From Acidimicrobiales bacterium (GTDB lineage Bacteria; Actinomycetota; Acidimicrobiia; Acidimicrobiales; Palsa-688): 64,000 nt of DNA. The notes beneath the pieces were generated by a model, which saw only the letters and a list, made by a program, of their open reading frames with translations, was not told the origin of the DNA and did no database searches. The DNA lies in contig DASUWA010000013.1 of the NCBI GenBank assembly GCA_036378675.1, forward strand, positions 62,001 through 126,000. The letters run 5' to 3'. Of this stretch, positions 1 through 8,137 are shown one piece after another (the first letter of the stretch is position 1; every line of letters starts with the position of its first letter). Made by a program: the position numbers and the translations under genes.

Positions 1-698
1 AGATCTTCCGGGGCTGGCAACGAGGCGAGGGACAGCCCGCCTGTGCCGACGGTGTTGCCGGCGGCCGCAGCTGCGCGACGGGCGCGTTCCAACGCTTCGG
101 TCACCATTCGAGTTTCCGCGATCGGCGACATCGCGTTGACGGTCACGCCGGCGGGTGCGCAGCGGCCGAGCTCCCAGGTGAGCGCGGCGACGGCGCGCTT
201 GGCACAGCTGTACGCCCCTGCGTCAGCTGACCGCCACCCCGAGCCGGAAGTCACTCCGACGATGTGGCCCCGCCCGGCTGCCGCCATGATCGGCAACGCA
301 GCCTCGAGAACGTTCAGGTAGCCCCCGAGGTGCACAGACAGAACTGCCAGCCAGTCCTGCTCGCTTCCTCTCGCGAAGCTGGTGGGGCGGGTGATGCCCG
401 CTACGTTCACTACTGCGTCGAGCCCACCGTGCTCATCCGCGAGTTCGTTGAACAAGGTCCGCAGCGCGTTGCCGTCGGTGACCGACGCTGACGACGCCCG
501 AGCCGAGCCGCCGGCCGCGGTGATGCGCGCTGCGGTCGTCTCCTTCGGTTCGGGCAACGTGGCGGACCCGTCAAGAGTGACGAGCGGGTCGACCGTCACC
601 ACGAACCATCCGTCGCGACCAAGCTGCTCGGCCACCGCGGCACCGATCCCTCCGCCGCCACCGGTAACGACGGCTACCTTCTGGCGCGCGGCGGTCAT
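1..698 (-). CDS. SDR-family NAD(P)-dependent oxidoreductase, C-terminus cut by window edge
   Basis: A short-chain dehydrogenase/reductase read on the minus strand from ATG at 698 and still open at base 1, so 232 codons are visible and the C-terminus is missing. The Rossmann motif TGGGGGIG is at residues 12-19, the NVAG motif at 98-101, and the catalytic set is Ser151/153, Tyr163 and Lys167. The start lies 10 bp after the stop of the upstream Baeyer-Villiger monooxygenase, so the two are probably one transcript. An alcohol dehydrogenase making the ketone that a BVMO then oxidises is a common pairing, but the substrate cannot be read from sequence. Confidence 0.85.
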   Translation of the reverse strand, partial: MTAARQKVAVVTGGGGGIGAAVAEQLGRDGWFVVTVDPLVTLDGSATLPEPKETTAARITAAGGSARASSASVTDGNALRTLFNELADEHGGLDAVVNVAGITRPTSFARGSEQDWLAVLSVHLGGYLNVLEAALPIMAAAGRGHIVGVTSGSGWRSADAGAYSCAKRAVAALTWELGRCAPAGVTVNAMSPIAETRMVTEALERARRAAAAAGNTVGTGGLSLASLPAPED

Positions 699-708
699 GA
701 TGCCGTAG

Positions 709-2511
709 TCACGATGTTTTGGCCCGGGCCTCTAACTCGAGCCCGTCGAGGGTGCCTTCAGCGAGCCACTGCTCCAGCCGTTCCCGGTATCGGAACCAGT
801 CGCCGAATCCGCGCCCGTAGTTGCCGTTGCGCGGGTTGAGCAGCTCCGGGTGCCCTTCGTTGTTGATGCGTGACGGAGTGCACGCGGACATGATGGCGCT
901 GCTGTCTACGTAGGAGTCGACGATCTGCTTCGTCCACGCTTCCTCGGCCTCGGCGCTCACGTCGAACACGTCGACGCCCTGCCTATCGAGAAGCTCGACC
1001 ATCCGGCCCACGAACTCGCCACCGAGGACCGCCACCTGGGTGTAGTTCACAGTCACCACGGCCTGCTGGCCAGGCGCGGGCATGACCAACATGTTCGGGA
1101 AGCCACGGGTCATCATCCCGAACATCGTGGCTGCTCCGTCAGCCCACTTCTCCGCCAGGGTGATGCCGCCGCGACCGACGATCTCGTGACCGGCGCGGCG
1201 GAACAACGGAGTCAGCTCCGGCTCGAACCCGGTGCCGTAGATGATGCAGTCGACCTCGTATTGCCGGCCGTTGACGACAGGACCCTTCTCGGTGATCTTC
1301 TCGATTCCCGCCGGGCAGTCGATCAGCGAGACGTTGGGGTTGTTGAACGCCTGCAGGTACTCGTCGTGGAAACAGGGACGCTTGCAGAGGTAGCGGTAGT
1401 ACGGCTTTAGGATGGCCGCCTTCGCCGGATCGGACACGAGTTCCTCTACGCGGCGCCGGTGCTCCTCCATGATCGCGTAGTCCAGTTCCTCGCCCGCGCG
1501 CATGTAGTCCGCGATCGTCATGCCGTCAGTTCGGGGAGGGTGGTGCACCGCGGCGTAGTGGTGGGTCCATCCGTCGTCCACGCTGTCGAAATCGACCTTG
1601 CGGCCCAGCATGATCGCCTGGAAGTTGTCCATCCGTTCACGCTGCCAGCCCGGCTTGCACTCGTCGCGGAAGCGGGGATCGGTTGGCCGGTTCCCGCGGA
1701 CACCGACTGCGGACGGAGTGCGCTGGAAAACGTACAAGTGCCTTGCCGATTCTGCTAGCGGCGGTACGCACTGGATGCCTGAGGCGCCGGTGCCGATGAA
1801 GGCGACGTCTTTGTCAGCGAGACGCGCCAGCGGCTCGTGCGGGCCTCCCCCCGTGTACTCGTAGTCCCATCGGGAAGAGTGGAACGAGCGCCCGGCAAAG
1901 TCCTCCATCCCTGCGATGGTGGGCAGCTTTAGCAGGTTGAGGATCCCGACCGCGAGCACGTACCACCGGCAACCGATCTCGTCGCCGCGGTCGGTGGATA
2001 TGCGCCACCTAGCTGAGTCGTCGTCCCATTCGGCACGGGTGACCCCGGTATGGAACAACGAGTCGCTCACCAGGTCGTACCGGTCGGCGATCTTCTCCAG
2101 GTGTTGCCGTATCTCCTCGCCGAACGCGTAGCGCTGTGTCGGTACGTAGTCGAACTCCTCGAGCATCGGGATGTACATGTACGACTCGACGTCGCACATG
2201 ACCCCCGGGTAGCGGTTCCAGTACCAGGTTCCTCCGATACCGCCGGCGAGGTCCACGATGCGGATCCGCTGCACGCCGGCCTTGCGGAGGCTGGCGCCGG
2301 CGAGGACCCCGGCAATGCCGCCGCCCACGATGACAACATCGACCTCATCCGAGACCGGTCCGCGCTCGATGAAGGGCGTGAACGGGTCGTCCCGGTACCG
2401 AGAGAAGTGCTCGTCCGCTCGCAGGTCGCGGATGTCGGAGCGGCCGGGAACCAGCCGCTTGTCGCGCTCAGCGAGATACTTGGTCCGAACGGCTTCTGGG
2501 TCGAAGCTCAC
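709..2511 (-). CDS. Baeyer-Villiger flavin monooxygenase
   Basis: A 600-residue class B flavoprotein monooxygenase that would insert one oxygen atom next to a ketone using FAD, NADPH and O2. The FAD-binding GGGIAG is at 63-68, followed by the GGTWYWNRYPG block at about 93-103. The Baeyer-Villiger fingerprint FxGxxxHxxxW is seen as F205, G207, H211 and W215. A second nucleotide motif, GTGASG, sits at 240-245. The length matches BVMOs with an N-terminal extension (cyclopentadecanone or steroid type) rather than the shorter cyclohexanone type. The SDR just downstream suggests an alcohol to ketone to ester pathway. The cyclic or steroid substrate is inferred only. Confidence 0.9.
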   Translation of the reverse strand: MSFDPEAVRTKYLAERDKRLVPGRSDIRDLRADEHFSRYRDDPFTPFIERGPVSDEVDVVIVGGGIAGVLAGASLRKAGVQRIRIVDLAGGIGGTWYWNRYPGVMCDVESYMYIPMLEEFDYVPTQRYAFGEEIRQHLEKIADRYDLVSDSLFHTGVTRAEWDDDSARWRISTDRGDEIGCRWYVLAVGILNLLKLPTIAGMEDFAGRSFHSSRWDYEYTGGGPHEPLARLADKDVAFIGTGASGIQCVPPLAESARHLYVFQRTPSAVGVRGNRPTDPRFRDECKPGWQRERMDNFQAIMLGRKVDFDSVDDGWTHHYAAVHHPPRTDGMTIADYMRAGEELDYAIMEEHRRRVEELVSDPAKAAILKPYYRYLCKRPCFHDEYLQAFNNPNVSLIDCPAGIEKITEKGPVVNGRQYEVDCIIYGTGFEPELTPLFRRAGHEIVGRGGITLAEKWADGAATMFGMMTRGFPNMLVMPAPGQQAVVTVNYTQVAVLGGEFVGRMVELLDRQGVDVFDVSAEAEEAWTKQIVDSYVDSSAIMSACTPSRINNEGHPELLNPRNGNYGRGFGDWFRYRERLEQWLAEGTLDGLELEARAKTS

Positions 2512-2541
2512 GGCCTACAAGCTAGTTCTATGACGCGCGTG

Positions 2542-4161
2542 TCAGCGAACTTGCCCGTCTCGTACTTCGACGATCCGGTCGTAGTCGACGGTTTCGAGTA
2601 GCCAGCGGTCGTGGGTGACTAGCAGGAGCGTGCCGGTGTAGCTGTCGAGGGCTTCTTCGATCTGCTCGATGGCGGGCAGGTCGAGGTGATTGGTGGGCTC
2701 GTCCAGCACAAGGCAGTTGGTGCCGGTCACCATCAGCTCGGCGAGGTTGGCCCGAGTGCGCTCACCGGGGGAGAGACCGCCGACCGGGCGGCCGGCATGC
2801 GCGGCGGTGAGGCCGAACTTGGCGAGCGTAGAGCGCGCTTCCTCGGCAGTCACTGATGTAGCCGCCACGAACGCATCCGCGAGGCTCAACGACGGATCCG
2901 CACGCCGCCGGCGCTGGTCCAGCTCGCCAAAGCGCACCGACGGCCCGACCCAACGGTCACCCTCAACCAGAGGCAGGTGCCCGAGTATCGCCTGCAATAG
3001 AGTCGACTTCCCGCCGCCGTTGGGCCCGGTGATCACCAACCGCTCCGCCCACCCGATCTCCAGATCGACCGGACCGAGCTGCCAGATCCCGCGCCGCGCG
3101 ACCGCTCCGGTGAGTTTGACGACCCGGTCGCCGGACCGCCCGGCATGGGACAGGTCGAGGTGCAGCTGCCAGCCCTCCCAGGGTTTGTCCACCGCGCCCA
3201 GCCGCTCGAGCGCCCGTTCGGAGATGCGAACCTTGGAAGCTTGCTTTTCTGTGCGGTTGACGAAGAACCCGCGCTGCGCCTTGTCATGGTCCCGCGGCCG
3301 CTTAACGACTTTCCGCACGCCCTGCTCGGACCACGATCGCTGGGCTCTGATGCGCGCCCGGAGGCGATCCCGTTCGGTCTTCCATGCCTCGTAGGCGGTA
3401 GACGCCTGGGTGCGGGCGAGGGCCCGTCGTTCGACGAACTCGCTCCACCCCCCGGCGTATTCGCTGGCGCGGTGGGTGTGCTCCTCCAGCTCCAGTATGC
3501 GCGTGGCGACCCGATCCAGGAACGCCCGGTCGTGCGACACCGTGACCACCGCGCCGTCGAAACGATCGACCGCAGCTTCGAGAAGATCGAGACCGGAGAA
3601 GTCCAAGTCGTTGGTCGGCTCGTCCAACAACAGCACGTCCGCTCTGGTCAACAGCACCGCGGCCAGACGAGCCCGGGCGGCCTGGCCACCCGACATCTCC
3701 GAGACCGGCACGTCCACCTTGTCTGGCGGCAGGCCGACCTCGCGGGCCACAGCAGAAGCGCGCGTCGCGAAGTCATCTCCACCATTCGATAAAAAGACTT
3801 CGAGAGCCGCGGTGTAGTCGTCGACCACATCCGGGTCCGCGGCGAGGAGCTCGGTCAGCTTGTCGAGCTCGGCCTCCGCATCCGCCACTCCCGTTCTGCG
3901 CGCCAGATAATCCAATAGCTTCTCGCCCGCTCGTGCATCGGTCTCTTGCGGCAGGAACGCGATCCTTAAGGACGCCGGCGCTCGTTCCACCCTGCCCTCG
4001 TCCGGAACCTGAGTGCCGGCCAGGACGCGCAGGAGCGTGCTCTTCCCAATGCCGTTCGGCCCGACAACCCCGAGGCGCGACCCTTTGTCGACCGACAACG
4101 ACACCGACTCGAGGACGGTTCGCTTCCCTCTTGTCACGGTCACTCGTTGGGCGGACAGCAC
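2542..4161 (-). CDS. ABC-F family ATPase (translation or antibiotic-resistance type)
   Basis: A soluble protein of 539 residues with two ATP-binding cassettes and no membrane segments, which defines the ABC-F family. The first cassette has Walker A GPNGIGKST at about 34-42, signature SGGQ and Walker B LLLDEPTND. The second has GPNGGGKST, signature LSPGE and LVLDEPTNH. Family members bind the ribosome E site and act in translation or protect against ribosome-targeting antibiotics. Which applies here cannot be decided. It lies 30 bp upstream of the BVMO start on the same strand and may be cotranscribed with it. Confidence 0.9.
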   Translation of the reverse strand: MLSAQRVTVTRGKRTVLESVSLSVDKGSRLGVVGPNGIGKSTLLRVLAGTQVPDEGRVERAPASLRIAFLPQETDARAGEKLLDYLARRTGVADAEAELDKLTELLAADPDVVDDYTAALEVFLSNGGDDFATRASAVAREVGLPPDKVDVPVSEMSGGQAARARLAAVLLTRADVLLLDEPTNDLDFSGLDLLEAAVDRFDGAVVTVSHDRAFLDRVATRILELEEHTHRASEYAGGWSEFVERRALARTQASTAYEAWKTERDRLRARIRAQRSWSEQGVRKVVKRPRDHDKAQRGFFVNRTEKQASKVRISERALERLGAVDKPWEGWQLHLDLSHAGRSGDRVVKLTGAVARRGIWQLGPVDLEIGWAERLVITGPNGGGKSTLLQAILGHLPLVEGDRWVGPSVRFGELDQRRRRADPSLSLADAFVAATSVTAEEARSTLAKFGLTAAHAGRPVGGLSPGERTRANLAELMVTGTNCLVLDEPTNHLDLPAIEQIEEALDSYTGTLLLVTHDRWLLETVDYDRIVEVRDGQVR

Positions 4162-4271
4162 AACCTGTTGAGGCTAGGGGTTGGTTGCGCGCCATCCCGG
4201 GAATTTTCGTCCTCGTGGAGACGCAAGCGCAGTAACTGCTGGCCCTGGCCGGCGGGCTCCGATTGGATCTG

Positions 4272-4346
4272 TTAGCTGGAGCGGAGCTTTTGGGCGGCGA
4301 CCAATCCCAGCCCGACGAGTACAGCAAGAATGATGAGCTTCTTCAT
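4272..4346 (-). CDS. Tiny single-pass membrane peptide, 24 residues
   Basis: A short open frame starting with ATG at 4346 and ending with TAA encodes a 24-residue peptide. It has Met-Lys-Lys, then about 16 hydrophobic residues (IILAVLVGLGLVAA) and a basic tail. Tiny proteins of this shape are common in Actinomycetota and are often missed. It sits in the gap between the ABC-F gene and the divergent patatin gene. No function is known, and it could be a chance frame, though the lysine-then-hydrophobic pattern argues against that. Confidence 0.5.
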   Translation of the reverse strand: MKKLIILAVLVGLGLVAAQKLRSS

Positions 4347-4485
4347 GCGCCCGAGCGTAGCGTCGTTGCGGCGGCACAAATTCCATCGACACCACCAGGT
4401 TCGGTTGGGCTCATTTGGGACAAACGGCGTGGCAACTCTTGTATCAAGGGATCAATCTCGAGGATCTTCTGCCGATGAGAAGAGT

Positions 4486-5385
4486 ATGAAGGGGTTCGAG
4501 CGCACTACGGGACGGCTGTTTTCCGTTCGCGACCGTGTCGGCCGCCGCTCCACCCCGTCGCCGACTCCTCCTCCTGGACCCCCCGTTGCACTCGTACTAT
4601 CCGGTGGCTCGGTGCTCGGGGCGATCCAGGTCGGGCAGGCCCGCGCGCTGCTAGAGGCCGGTTTCGTCCCCGAGTTGATCGTCGGCTGTTCGGTGGGCTC
4701 GTTGAACGGAGTGTTTCTCGCGTCACGCCCCGATCTAGAGAGGGTCGCGGAACTGGAGGCGATATGGACGAGCCTGCGCAGCAGTGACGTGTTCGGCATG
4801 CGTTCCGTGCGCACCCTGGCGAACATGGCCGCCGGCAAGGACTACCTGTGCCGCCCAGACGCTCTGCGGCAGTTGATCGGACGCTTCTGCCCGGTCGTCG
4901 ATCTGGCGGATCTGCCTTGCCGGTTCGAGGTGGTCACCACAGATCTGGACTCGCGCACACCGGCGTGGTGGTCCACCGGTCCCGCGGTCGACTTGCTGCT
5001 CGCTTCAGCCGCCCTTCCGGGGGTGTTCCCGCCGGTCATTCTCGGAGGGCACCGGCATGTCGATGGCGGAGTGCTGGTGCCAGTACCGGTGGCCCGAGCA
5101 ATCGCGGCAGGTGCGAAGCAAATATTCGTGTGCGATGTTTCAGCGCGTTCGCGGCCACGTGTTCCTGGACGGTTAGGAGCGTTGGCAACGTTGCTCGAGG
5201 CCTTCGACGTAGCCCGTTTCGCGCTGGGCCCAGACCCGCTTCCTGCCGAACATCAGAGGGTGACCGTGCTTCCAGCTCCTCAATTCGAGGGCTTGTCGAT
5301 GATGGATTTCCGGCACACCCGCCGTCTGGTTGACGAGTCCTACGAACTCGCGGCCGAGGCGTTGGCGTCGAGCGTCGCTGCTTGA
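4486..5385 (+). CDS. Patatin-like phospholipase
   Basis: A serine acyl hydrolase of the patatin/RssA type, 299 residues from ATG 4486. That start was chosen because the open frame further upstream crosses the opposite-strand membrane peptide and looks non-coding. The oxyanion loop GGSVLG is at 40-45, the nucleophile motif GCSVG at 67-71 gives Ser69, and the DGG motif gives Asp193, so the Ser-Asp dyad is complete. The first 33 residues are Pro- and Arg-rich and probably unstructured. There is no signal peptide, so it is probably cytoplasmic and acts on phospholipids or other acyl esters. Confidence 0.85.
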   Translation: MKGFERTTGRLFSVRDRVGRRSTPSPTPPPGPPVALVLSGGSVLGAIQVGQARALLEAGFVPELIVGCSVGSLNGVFLASRPDLERVAELEAIWTSLRSSDVFGMRSVRTLANMAAGKDYLCRPDALRQLIGRFCPVVDLADLPCRFEVVTTDLDSRTPAWWSTGPAVDLLLASAALPGVFPPVILGGHRHVDGGVLVPVPVARAIAAGAKQIFVCDVSARSRPRVPGRLGALATLLEAFDVARFALGPDPLPAEHQRVTVLPAPQFEGLSMMDFRHTRRLVDESYELAAEALASSVAA

Positions 5386-5410
5386 CGACTGAGCGACGCG
5401 CCCAGATCTA

Positions 5411-6031
5411 TCAGGTCGTGTAGTGAACGGTCCCTCGGAACACGGCGCCGTTCACCGCTAGTTCGTAGCTGTCTCCCTCGGCAAGGAGGTAGTTGTCCTT
5501 CTGCTGATACTGGGAGTAGGCCGATCCGAACGTGAACACCACCTGGCTCGGTGTGAACTTGGATTCGATGAGGCCGATGCAGTCAAGTTCATTCAGGTTG
5601 GGCCTGTACCGTCCTCCGGCCCAGTTCCGGCTGGTGTCGAACAGGTAGAAACTGGTGCCGTAGTCGTACCCCTGGTTCGCCGATGGTGGCAACGGGCAGA
5701 GGTTGGTGCCCTCCGGCGTGTAGGTGGGATTGGGTGCCGGCAGCTGACCCAGGCCGGAACCGGATACCGTCACCGTCGGATTCAAGGTCGTCCCACTGAA
5801 CACGACCGATGTGATCGCAGCACCTGCGGCCGAGCCGGCTCCCCCCGCCGACCCGTTTGTGGTGCTTGATTCCGGCTGGGCGGTCGCGGCAGGGGCTGTG
5901 GTGACCGATGGTCTTGTGGAGTTGCTCGAGCCACCGTTTCCTGTCGAAGTTCGGCTGCTCCCTCCGCAGCCTGCAATGAACGCAGCTAACAGGACGAGTC
6001 CGACCCGCGTGTAGCGGAAAGTCGATGACAT
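5411..6031 (-). CDS. Predicted lipoprotein of unknown function
   Basis: A 206-residue exported protein starting at ATG 6031 behind a good ribosome-binding site (AGAGGGG about 8 bases upstream). The N-terminus has basic residues, a hydrophobic stretch and a lipobox ending IAGC, so lipid attachment at that Cys is expected. A Ser/Thr/Gly/Asn-rich linker follows, typical of surface lipoproteins. The folded C-terminal half has several Tyr and Trp residues and two Cys. I do not recognise the domain. It faces away from the secreted protein at 6300. Confidence 0.7.
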   Translation of the reverse strand: MSSTFRYTRVGLVLLAAFIAGCGGSSRTSTGNGGSSNSTRPSVTTAPAATAQPESSTTNGSAGGAGSAAGAAITSVVFSGTTLNPTVTVSGSGLGQLPAPNPTYTPEGTNLCPLPPSANQGYDYGTSFYLFDTSRNWAGGRYRPNLNELDCIGLIESKFTPSQVVFTFGSAYSQYQQKDNYLLAEGDSYELAVNGAVFRGTVHYTT

Positions 6032-6299
6032 TTTCACCCCTCTGTGGAACGTCCGATACCTACTGAGGCGACGGCATCGCTGAGTATGCACTATGTGGCG
6101 TTGGACGAATGCATTGTCCGGACTTTTGGTCACAAGCATCACGTTGCGATTCGTTGGTGTACTTGGGGTCAACTTGGTAGCGCGGCCTCTTCACAATTTC
6201 TTGATACTTCCCTTCAAGGCTGAAAACGACCTTGCTCGATGCTGACACGCGACGTCGGGCGTTCCGGCGCAGTGAAACTGACGAGCAAGGAGCAACACC
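6032..6299. other. Intergenic region between two divergent exported-protein genes
   Basis: These 268 bp separate two divergent start codons and should hold both promoters. The only clear elements are the two ribosome-binding sites, AGAGGGG on the minus side and AAGGAG at about 6289 on the plus side. No convincing -35/-10 pair, repeat or RNA structure was found by eye. The stretch is visibly more AT-rich than its surroundings. Confidence 0.5.
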
Positions 6300-7031
6300 A
6301 TGTTCAAGCTTCTAAGCGGTATCGCAGCCGGGGTGACAGCGGTGGGTGCGGCCGGCGGCGCGGCTACCCACGCGCCAGCGGTCCCTTCAGCGGCTGCGAG
6401 TTCGGCGACATCCGGGCAAGGGTCGGGGTCGACCGCTCCGGGTAAGGCCAACTGCGACACGAACTCGCACTGGCCCGCTTACGTGCAAGGCCGACCCGAC
6501 GCTTTCGACGCACGCGATGATGGCGTCTACCTGTGGCACAACCCGAGCGGGGGATGGGGCCTGCGGGTCAGCCACCCGCTGCTCCCTGGCCAGGCCAACC
6601 GGGTGGTGTTCACCGGAACCATCACTTCGCGCGGTCAGATCGGCAACGTCACCCGGGTGAAGGACGAGAAGGATGACGTAGTCAAGGTAGGCCCCAAAGG
6701 ACACTCGTTGCGGTTCCGTTTCGTTGACTACGGGGGAGTCGATGGAGTGGACTTCACCACCACCTGCACTCCCGGACTCCAGGTGAGCCTCAAGGCCGAC
6801 CGGGCGACGATCCAGCCCCAGTTCGTCCACCTCGGTGACAAGAAGGTGTCTCCGGGATCAGACCCGTTCCGGATCCGCCGGCGTGAAAACGACACCGCCA
6901 CCAGGCCGGTGCCGCAGAAGTCGTCGCCGAACAAGACCCCACGTGGGGGAGCCGGGACCACCCGTCCTCGTGGATCAGGCGCCGCCCCTGGAACGTCCGG
7001 GACACCCGCGAGCGGTTCCGCCACCTCCTAG
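6300..7031 (+). CDS. Secreted protein of a conserved actinobacterial family
   Basis: A 243-residue protein starting at ATG 6300 behind AAGGAG. The N-terminus is a signal-like segment rich in Ala and Gly, then a Ser/Thr linker. The central region carries NSHWPAYVQGRP and HNPSGGWGLRVSHP, a pattern that recurs in secreted actinobacterial proteins of unknown function, with two Cys that may form a disulfide. The last 60 residues are Pro, Ser, Thr, Arg and Gly and are probably disordered. A strong hairpin terminator follows about 50 bp after the stop. Role unknown. Confidence 0.65.
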   Translation: MFKLLSGIAAGVTAVGAAGGAATHAPAVPSAAASSATSGQGSGSTAPGKANCDTNSHWPAYVQGRPDAFDARDDGVYLWHNPSGGWGLRVSHPLLPGQANRVVFTGTITSRGQIGNVTRVKDEKDDVVKVGPKGHSLRFRFVDYGGVDGVDFTTTCTPGLQVSLKADRATIQPQFVHLGDKKVSPGSDPFRIRRRENDTATRPVPQKSSPNKTPRGGAGTTRPRGSGAAPGTSGTPASGSATS

Positions 7032-7082
7032 CCAAGCTCCGCGGTGACCGAGTCTTGATCGGTCAACTCCGAGGGATCTAAC

Positions 7083-7118
7083 ACCGCCCGGCCGGTCTGG
7101 CGAGACTGGCCGGGCGGT
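7083..7118 (+). terminator. Hairpin terminator after the secreted-protein gene
   Basis: A 16-bp stem (7083-7098 paired with 7103-7118) closes a GGCG tetraloop, with a single G-T type mismatch. It is followed by TTGTCTATTT, a modest T-rich tail. The position just downstream of a plus-strand gene and upstream of a new promoter fits intrinsic termination. Confidence 0.8.
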
Positions 7119-7151
7119 TGTCTATTTCCGTGCGGGCGTTATCGGGGTGTG

Positions 7152-7181
7152 TTGACACGTAACCATTTGGTTACGTATATT
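7152..7181 (+). promoter_or_regulatory. Promoter with palindromic operator for the ArsR-type regulator
   Basis: A consensus TTGACA at 7152-7157 and TATATT at 7176-7181 are 18 bp apart. The spacer is filled by a perfect inverted repeat, ACGTAACCA / TGGTTACGT (7157-7165 and 7168-7176). The transcription start would fall at about 7188-7190, exactly at the GTG start codon at 7190, so the message is probably leaderless. Binding of the ArsR protein to this repeat would block RNA polymerase, which is the usual autoregulatory arrangement. The binding itself is inferred. Confidence 0.75.
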
Positions 7182-7189
7182 CTCGCGGT

Positions 7190-7510
7190 GTGGAGGACGA
7201 CAATCGTGTGTTCAAGGCGTTGGCGGACCCCACGCGTCGTTTCCTACTTGACCTTCTCTTCGAGCGCGAAGGCCGCACGTTGACCGAGCTCGAGGCGGAG
7301 GTGGACATGACGCGCATCGGGGTGATGAAGCATTTGCGCCTGCTGGAAGGGGCGGGGCTTGTCGTCACCCGCCGGTCTGGCCGGGAGAAGTTGCATTTTC
7401 TCAATCCCGTCCCGATACGGCTGATCCACGACCGGTGGATCGATAAGTACACCGAGCGCCAAGCTTCGGCGCTCGTCAATCTCAAGACCGAGTTGGAGGC
7501 ACGGAAATGA
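7190..7510 (+). CDS. ArsR-family winged-helix regulator paired with an SRPBCC protein
   Basis: A DNA-binding regulator of 106 residues, starting at GTG 7190. The winged-helix sequence includes FKALADPTRRFLLDLL and TRIGVMKHLRLLEGAGLV, typical of the metal-independent ArsR subgroup. No Cys-containing metal motif is present. Such regulators are typically cotranscribed with an AHSA1/SRPBCC protein, and here the next gene starts inside this one (ATGA overlap at 7507-7510). The palindrome in its own promoter is the likely operator. The inducing ligand is unknown. Confidence 0.88.
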   Translation: MEDDNRVFKALADPTRRFLLDLLFEREGRTLTELEAEVDMTRIGVMKHLRLLEGAGLVVTRRSGREKLHFLNPVPIRLIHDRWIDKYTERQASALVNLKTELEARK

Positions 7511-8025
7511 CCACGGCGAGTCAGACGACGGAGACAGTCCAGATGTACCGGGTGTACATCAAGGCGACGCCCGAGGCGATCTGGGAGGCGATCACCAAGC
7601 CGGAGTGGACGGTGAAGTACGGATATGCCCCACTTCTGGAGTACGACCTGCAGCCTGGGGGTGCCTTTCGGGCTCACGCCAACGAAGGCATGAAGGCGGT
7701 GGGATGCCCGGACGTCATCAGCGACGGCGAGGTGATAGAGGCCGACCCGCCTCGGAAGCTGGTGCAGACCTGGCGCATGACGATGACCCCCGAGCTGGCC
7801 GCGGAGGCGTTCACCCGACTAACCTGGGACCTGGAACCGGCCCGGGGCGGGGTTACCAAGGTCACCGTCACCCACGACGTGACCGGGGCGCCGATCTGGG
7901 CCGCAGTGCTCAGGGGTGAGAGTGAGTCGAGTGGCGCCGGCGGCGGCTGGAGCGAGATCCTCAGCGGCCTCAAGACGCTCCTCGAGACTGGCGAGCAGCT
8001 CCCCTTCCAGAGCGGTCCGGCATAG
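7507..8025 (+). CDS. SRPBCC (AHSA1-like) ligand-binding protein
   Basis: A 172-residue START-like fold protein with the family opening pattern KATPEAIWEAITKPEWTVKY and the typical late segment near GGWSEILSGLKTLLETG. It is translationally coupled to the ArsR regulator by a 4-bp overlap. These proteins bind a hydrophobic ligand in a deep cavity. When paired with ArsR they are thought to act on or sense small molecules, but the ligand is rarely known. A 9-bp inverted repeat begins 3 bp after its stop. Confidence 0.85.
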   Translation: MTTASQTTETVQMYRVYIKATPEAIWEAITKPEWTVKYGYAPLLEYDLQPGGAFRAHANEGMKAVGCPDVISDGEVIEADPPRKLVQTWRMTMTPELAAEAFTRLTWDLEPARGGVTKVTVTHDVTGAPIWAAVLRGESESSGAGGGWSEILSGLKTLLETGEQLPFQSGPA

Positions 8026-8027
8026 GC

Positions 8028-8085
8028 ACCGATGACTTTGCGCCGGCCGACTCGTCACAAACGGTTAGTGCCCGTCGTCATCGGT
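8028..8085. promoter_or_regulatory. Long-loop inverted repeat upstream of the MMPL gene
   Basis: ACCGATGAC at 8028-8036 is perfectly matched by GTCATCGGT at 8077-8085, with 40 bases between them. The spacing is too long for a classic terminator. It could be a pair of half-sites for a looping regulator of the MMPL gene at 8138, or a weak termination structure for the ArsR/SRPBCC operon. Confidence 0.35.
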
Positions 8086-8137
8086 ATTGGACTTACTTCG
8101 GGATAGACGGAGCTTCGTCGGATGCAAGGAGATTTGA

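Noticed and set aside
4330-4485. An earlier ATG for the patatin-like gene
   Set aside because: The extra residues are not protein-like and the region holds the small membrane peptide on the other strand.
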